Shown: piece by piece, positions 59,988-64,000 of the stretch
How the letters are laid out: each line of letters begins with the position of its first letter
How positions within the stretch are numbered: the first letter of the stretch is position 1
Assembly (NCBI RefSeq): GCF_026339995.1
Contig: NZ_JAPEPT010000001.1
Span: 632,501 to 696,500 of the forward strand
Source of the DNA: Streptomyces sp. NBC_01481
Lineage (GTDB): Bacteria > Actinomycetota > Actinomycetes > Streptomycetales > Streptomycetaceae
Direction: 5' to 3'
DNA: 64,000 nt
Notes under the pieces: model-generated
What the model saw: the letters and a program-made list of their open reading frames with translations, nothing else
Database searches by the model: none
Told to the model about the DNA's origin: nothing
Position numbers and translations under genes: made by a program

Positions 59988-61052
59988 CTACTTCGACAGG
60001 TTCGCCTGAGGCCCGATCGGTGTTGCCGCCATCGACTGCGGGGACGTCGTCGACGCGTACGCCGAAGGTGCCGCCATTCCCGCCGTCGGGTCCGTCGTCG
60101 CCGCCTCCTCCGCCACCGGCGGGAGGCCGCCCACGATGCGGATGCCCGCCCTGTCGAAGGCCTGCTTGATGCGCCAGCGCAGTTCGCGTTCCACGCCGAG
60201 TGCCTTGCCCGGCATCGTCTTCGCCGAGACCCGGACCGTCATCGAGTCCAGCAGGACCTCGTTCAGGCCCAGCACCTCGACCGGGCCCCACAGGCGCTCG
60301 TTCCACGGCTCGGACTTCGCCAGTTCGTCAGCGACCTCGCTGATCACCGAGCGGATGCGGTCCAGGTCCTCCGTCGGGCGGACCATGACGTCGACCGAGG
60401 CCGTCGCCCAGCCCTGGCTGAGGTTGCCGATGCGCTTGATCTCGCCGTTGCGGACGTACCAGATCTCACCGTTGTCGCCGCGCAGCTTGGTGACGCGCAG
60501 GCCCACCTCGATCACCTCGCCCGAGGCGACGCCCGCGTCGATGCTGTCCCCGACTCCGTACTGGTCCTCCATGATCATGAAGACGCCCGAGAGGAAGTCG
60601 GTGACCAGGTTGCGCGCGCCGAAGCCGATCGCGACGCCAGCGACACCCGCCGATGCCAGCAGCGGTGCCAGGTCGATCTTGAAAGCGCCCAGGATCATCA
60701 GGCCCGCAGTGCCGAGAATCACAAAAGAGGAGACCGAGCGGAGTACGGATCCGATGGCCTCGGAGCGCTGGCGGCGGCGTTCGGCGTTGACCAGAAGGCC
60801 GCCGAGGGCCGTCCCCTCCACCGCCTGGGCGGAGCGGTTCATCCGCTCGATCAGCTTGGTCAGGGCGCGGCGCAGCAGCATCCGCATCACGAGCGCGACC
60901 AGCAGGATCAGGGCGATACGCAGGCTGGTGTTCAGCCACGTGGACCAGTTCTGTTCCACGTAGCCCGCGGCGTCTCCCGCCTGCTTGGCGGCCTCGTCGA
61001 GCGAGCCCGGCTCGGTGGAGGGGCCGGCGGCCAGTAGGACGGAAAGGGACAC
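59988..61052 (-). CDS. MscS-family mechanosensitive channel
   Basis: A 354-residue membrane channel of the small-conductance mechanosensitive family. Membrane helices include TSLRIALILLVALVMRMLL, FVILGTAGLMILGAFKIDL, and the pore-lining segment APLLASAGVAGVAIGFGARNLVTDFLSG, followed by the cytosolic MscS beta domain (DSIDAGVASGEVIEVGLRVTKLRG). Such channels release solutes on osmotic downshift. I start at GTG 61052 (VSLSVLLAAG), which has GGAGG 8 bases upstream; the frame is open to 61148. A C-terminal Ala/Ser/Pro/Thr tail is unstructured. Confidence 0.9.
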   Translation of the reverse strand: MSLSVLLAAGPSTEPGSLDEAAKQAGDAAGYVEQNWSTWLNTSLRIALILLVALVMRMLLRRALTKLIERMNRSAQAVEGTALGGLLVNAERRRQRSEAIGSVLRSVSSFVILGTAGLMILGAFKIDLAPLLASAGVAGVAIGFGARNLVTDFLSGVFMIMEDQYGVGDSIDAGVASGEVIEVGLRVTKLRGDNGEIWYVRNGEIKRIGNLSQGWATASVDVMVRPTEDLDRIRSVISEVADELAKSEPWNERLWGPVEVLGLNEVLLDSMTVRVSAKTMPGKALGVERELRWRIKQAFDRAGIRIVGGLPPVAEEAATTDPTAGMAAPSAYASTTSPQSMAATPIGPQANLSK

Positions 61053-61300
61053 GAGGGGAACCTCCAGGCATTGCGGTGGCAGACCAACCACCCTAACGGG
61101 GCATCCGGTGTGCTCCGTTGCGGTGTTCGAGGGAGAGACGAGGCTCACCCGGGGATGAACTGGTCGAAGGCATGTGGTTCAAAACACCTCGAGCCCGTTA
61201 CCTGTACGTGGTGGCGCTCGGACCTGGCATGAGGAGACACTGAAGTGCAGATCGTCCCGGCGCGAGCCACGCGCCGCCGGCGTACAAGGAGGCATCCACC

Positions 61301-61837
61301 GTGCCGCACGTTCTGGTCCTCAACGCGTCGTACGAGCCGCTCGGCGTCGTACCGCTTCGCCGCGCGCTCATCCTCGTCCTGGAGAACAAGGCTCTCTGCC
61401 TCGAGGAATCCGGCGCCTTCATGCACAGCGCGACCCGTGTCATCGCCGCACCCAGCGTCGTACGGCTGAAGCGGTTCGTGCGGGTCCCTTACCGGGGGCC
61501 CGTTCCTCTCACCCGCAAAGCACTCTTCGCCCGCGACGGCGGGCGCTGTATGTACTGCGGTGGCGTCGCAACCAGCGTCGACCATGTCATTCCGCGCAGC
61601 CGTGGCGGACAGCACGCCTGGGACAACGTGGTGGCGGCCTGCCGCCGCTGCAACCACGTCAAGGCCGACCGGCATCTGCGCGAGCTGGGGTGGCGGCTGC
61701 GCCATCACCCCGCCCCGCCGAGCGGGCTCGCGTGGCGCATCATCGGGACCGGGCATAGGGACCCGCGCTGGCTGCCATACCTGCAGCCGTACGGCGCGGA
61801 CGACGCGATGGCCCGGATCGACGGCATCTCTGCCTGA
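61301..61837 (+). CDS. HNH endonuclease family protein
   Basis: A 178-residue protein with an HNH nuclease domain: CMYCGGVATSVDHVIPRSRGG, then WDNVVAACRRCNHVKADRHL, giving two zinc Cys pairs and the catalytic DH. The N-terminal 70 residues (VLVLNASYEPLGVVPLRRAL) are the segment usually found in this actinomycete family. GTG 61301 is preceded by AAGGAGG. No restriction-modification or phage genes adjoin it, so a chromosomal housekeeping or repair role is likely. It is not established. Confidence 0.88.
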   Translation: MPHVLVLNASYEPLGVVPLRRALILVLENKALCLEESGAFMHSATRVIAAPSVVRLKRFVRVPYRGPVPLTRKALFARDGGRCMYCGGVATSVDHVIPRSRGGQHAWDNVVAACRRCNHVKADRHLRELGWRLRHHPAPPSGLAWRIIGTGHRDPRWLPYLQPYGADDAMARIDGISA

Positions 61838-61886
61838 GAGCGGGTCGTTTTTGTTGGCGCACGGGCGCTGGACCTTCGGGTCCCGC

Positions 61887-61922
61887 GCCCGCCCAGAGCC
61901 CGCGCCGCCCGCCCAGAGCCCG
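61887..61922. repeat. 16-bp direct repeat, period 20
   Basis: GCCCGCCCAGAGCCCG is present at 61887-61902 and 61907-61922 in the gap between converging HNH and GH84 genes. No hairpin terminator is seen in this gap. Confidence 0.8.
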
Positions 61923-61955
61923 AGCCACGGCCCGCGGCGCCGAGCCCCCTCGGCC

Positions 61956-64000
61956 TCACTCCGCTACCGCGTACGCCTCCACCGACCACAGTGAGTAGCC
62001 GTACTGCGTGGCCCGCGCATCGCCCTGGACCCGGACGAAGCGGGTGTCGCGGCTGTCCATACGGACGATCTCGCGCCCGCCCCTGCCTTCGCCCACCGTC
62101 GCCGCAGTGCGCCACGTGCGGCCGTCCGCCGAGACCTGGATGCGGTACCTCGTCGCGTACGCGTCCTGCCAGTGCAGGACGACCTGGCCGAGCCGCGCCG
62201 GGCGGGCCAGTTCCAGCTGCCACCAGGCGCCGTCCTCGGGGGGTGAGGACCAGCGGGTCTTCGGGTCGCCGTCGATCGCCGAGGCCGCCGGGAAGTCGGC
62301 CGTCTCGTCGCCGGACGAGGACGCGACGGAGCCCGCGGCGCGCGCGAGGTCGGGGCCCGCGGTGCGCGGGTAGGCGCGTACCGTCAGGGTGCGCTCCTCG
62401 CCCGCGAAGGACAGCGGCACCTGGTACTCCCCGGCCGGTGTGCCCGCCGGGACGGTGACCTCGACCGGCACGGTCGTCCCCGGCCCGCGCGGCACCGTCG
62501 TCTCCTTCGGCACCGTCACCTTGATGCCCGCCGGGGCCTTCGCGGTGAGCGCGCCGCGCACCTCGGCCGGGCGGCGCGCGGTCAGCCGGACCCCGGCCTG
62601 CTGCGGGCCGCCGCCGATCTCGGCGTCCGCCTCGCCGCGTACGAGATCGAGGCCCGCGAGGGGCTCGTCCGCGAACCAGGGCACCACGGACCGTACGGCC
62701 ACAGGCTGCGCGCCGGCCGACGTGATCCGCACCCCGTCCACCCGCATGCCCTTGGCGTCCGCCTGGGTCCAGCCGCTCGCCGAGAGCGGGCCGAGCGGGC
62801 GCCAGCCCTTGCCCGGAACGTGTGCTTCCAGGCTGCCGGACACCGCGCCCGCGCCCGGCCTGCCGGATCCAGCGCCCGCGCCGGCGGACGGCTCCGTCAT
62901 CGCGGTCACGGCCACGACAGGGCGGGGCCGGTCCAGCCACAGCGTGTCCTCGCCGGCCGTCTCCTTGAAACGGTCCGCGCCCGTCCAGGCCGCCGACTCC
63001 TTCGCGGCCCGGTCCAGGAAGGGGCCCAGGACACCCTTGCCGACCGTCGCCCGGCTCGTCTTCAGTGCCGGGCGCAGCGGCTCGAGGTCCAGCGAGGCCC
63101 GCCAGGCCGCCTCGCCCTCGCCGCGTGCCTGCGCCTGGAGCATGTCGACGGAGAGTTCGCCCGCGCGGCCGTAGCGCGCCAGCTGATCGAGCCACGGCCG
63201 TACTTCGTCGTCGAGTCGCCCGTCGGCCGACTGCTTCAGCCGCTGCGGGGCCTCGCGCATCACGGTGAACGCGGCGCGCAGCGCGGCCGCCGCCCGGTCC
63301 CGGGCGGCGGCGTCCCCCGTCGTGCGGGAGTGCCAGAACTCCTTCAGCAGCGGTTGCAGATAGCCGGACTCGGCGGGGCTGAGGAGCGAGGAGGAGTGGT
63401 TGCCTGCGAGCGCGGTCAGCGCCTCGCGGGTCCTGGTGTCGCCGCCCGCGAGATCGTTGATAGCCGCCTTCCAGGACTCCTGGGGGCGGTAGCCCTTCGG
63501 GTTCCAGGCGTAGTCGGCGGCGGTGAAGAGCGGGATGCGGGAGGCGGACGCCTGCTCCATCGCGTTCGCGAGCAGCGCGGCGGAGCCGGTCGCGACGGCG
63601 GGCTCGCGGCCCGTGTAGGGGCCGAGGAATATCCGGTCCTGCGCGTAGTCGTTGACCGGGTAGTTGTCCATGGTGACGAGCGGGTGCCTGAACACGTCGC
63701 GGGCACCGGCCAGTTCGCTTCCGGTGATGGAACGTGGCACCACGCCGACGCCCGACCACGCCACCTGGACCCGTCCGTCCAGCTCGTCGGCGAGGGCCCG
63801 CCGGTAGTCGGTTGTTCCGTCCTGGTAGAACTCCGTCGGCATCAGGGACAGCGGCTGCGCGCCCGGATACCGGTCCGCGAGATGCCCCGCGACCGCGCCC
63901 GCGACCCGCGCCTGCGCCCTGGCCGCCGCCTCCGGTCCCGAGCCGAAGGTGTCCGCGTCCCTGCCGCAGTGCCATTCGCTGTAGCTGACGTCCTGGAACT
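61956..64000 (-). CDS. GH84-family beta-N-acetylhexosaminidase, 3' part
   Basis: The 3' 681 codons of a large secreted glycosidase; the start lies beyond the window. The first visible residues (FQDVSYSEWHCGRDADTFG) and later YPGAQPLSLMPTEFYQDG, VAWSGVGVVPRSITG, LVTMDNYPVNDYAQDRIFLG fit the GH84 catalytic barrel, which cuts beta-linked GlcNAc from hyaluronan-like or O-GlcNAc substrates. Helical (RPWLDQLARYGRAGELS) and beta-sandwich parts follow, then a C-terminal discoidin/F5-8 type C carbohydrate-binding domain (SAIDGDPKTRWSSPPEDGAWWQLELA). With the sugar importer and GlcNAc-like kinase upstream, it suggests amino-sugar use. Confidence 0.88.
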   Translation of the reverse strand, partial: FQDVSYSEWHCGRDADTFGSGPEAAARAQARVAGAVAGHLADRYPGAQPLSLMPTEFYQDGTTDYRRALADELDGRVQVAWSGVGVVPRSITGSELAGARDVFRHPLVTMDNYPVNDYAQDRIFLGPYTGREPAVATGSAALLANAMEQASASRIPLFTAADYAWNPKGYRPQESWKAAINDLAGGDTRTREALTALAGNHSSSLLSPAESGYLQPLLKEFWHSRTTGDAAARDRAAAALRAAFTVMREAPQRLKQSADGRLDDEVRPWLDQLARYGRAGELSVDMLQAQARGEGEAAWRASLDLEPLRPALKTSRATVGKGVLGPFLDRAAKESAAWTGADRFKETAGEDTLWLDRPRPVVAVTAMTEPSAGAGAGSGRPGAGAVSGSLEAHVPGKGWRPLGPLSASGWTQADAKGMRVDGVRITSAGAQPVAVRSVVPWFADEPLAGLDLVRGEADAEIGGGPQQAGVRLTARRPAEVRGALTAKAPAGIKVTVPKETTVPRGPGTTVPVEVTVPAGTPAGEYQVPLSFAGEERTLTVRAYPRTAGPDLARAAGSVASSSGDETADFPAASAIDGDPKTRWSSPPEDGAWWQLELARPARLGQVVLHWQDAYATRYRIQVSADGRTWRTAATVGEGRGGREIVRMDSRDTRFVRVQGDARATQYGYSLWSVEAYAVAE

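Noticed and set aside
61301..61837. HNH gene as a mark of a mobile element or defence island
   Set aside because: The family is common in actinomycete chromosomes, codon use is normal and no methylase, restriction or phage genes adjoin it.

Overview
The window is chromosomal DNA of a high-GC actinomycete, almost certainly a Streptomyces species. The evidence is the very strong G/C bias at third codon positions, the GTG/TTG starts, the many 4-bp ATGA/GTGA stop-start overlaps, and Streptomyces-type genes such as a paired dynamin system next to a tail-less SSB, and an ABC sugar importer without its own ATPase. I see no rRNA, CRISPR array, insertion sequence or prophage. All gene calls rest on reading the translated sequence and on recalled family features; no database search was run.

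Layout. 0.5-4.2 kb: RecD2-type helicase and citrate synthase. 4.6-5.8 kb: copper locus with a working copZ chaperone, a CsoR-like operator and a decayed 3' remnant of the copper P-type ATPase. 5.8-9.1 kb: divergent TetR regulator and MMPL exporter with paired operator palindromes between them. 9.6-16.9 kb: myo-inositol catabolism (iolE facing iolC, a class I aldolase-like gene, iolB, iolD, mmsA). 17-28.7 kb: mixed genes, including a subtilase, a hydrolase fused to an ABC ATPase with its permease, a VWA lipoprotein and several small enzymes. 28.8-31.4 kb: KimA-like potassium/amino-acid permease and tRNA-Arg(UCU). 31.7-37.4 kb: a probable sporulation-septation group (DynA, DynB, SsbB) followed by a thioester-domain surface protein. 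37.5-41.9 kb: EttA, a thioesterase, a protein of unknown function, truncated haemoglobin and a PCMT-like methyltransferase.

41.9-52.7 kb is the most interesting stretch. It is a single-strand run of seven genes: GlnX-like membrane sensor, GlnH-like binding protein, coiled-coil protein, PknG-like kinase, PP2C phosphatase, VWA protein and FHA protein. It joins the mycobacterial glnX-glnH-pknG amino-acid sensing arrangement to a kinase/phosphatase/VWA set that resembles the TerY-P triads described in tellurite-resistance-type systems. Three of the proteins also carry zinc ribbons.

53-59.8 kb is a carbohydrate import and use operon (ROK regulator, binding protein, two permeases, GH4 glycosidase, BadF-type sugar kinase) with a perfect ROK-type palindrome at its head. 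60-64 kb holds an MscS channel, an HNH protein and the 3' part of a GH84 hexosaminidase that runs off the window. The two carbohydrate regions both point to amino-sugar or beta-glucoside use.
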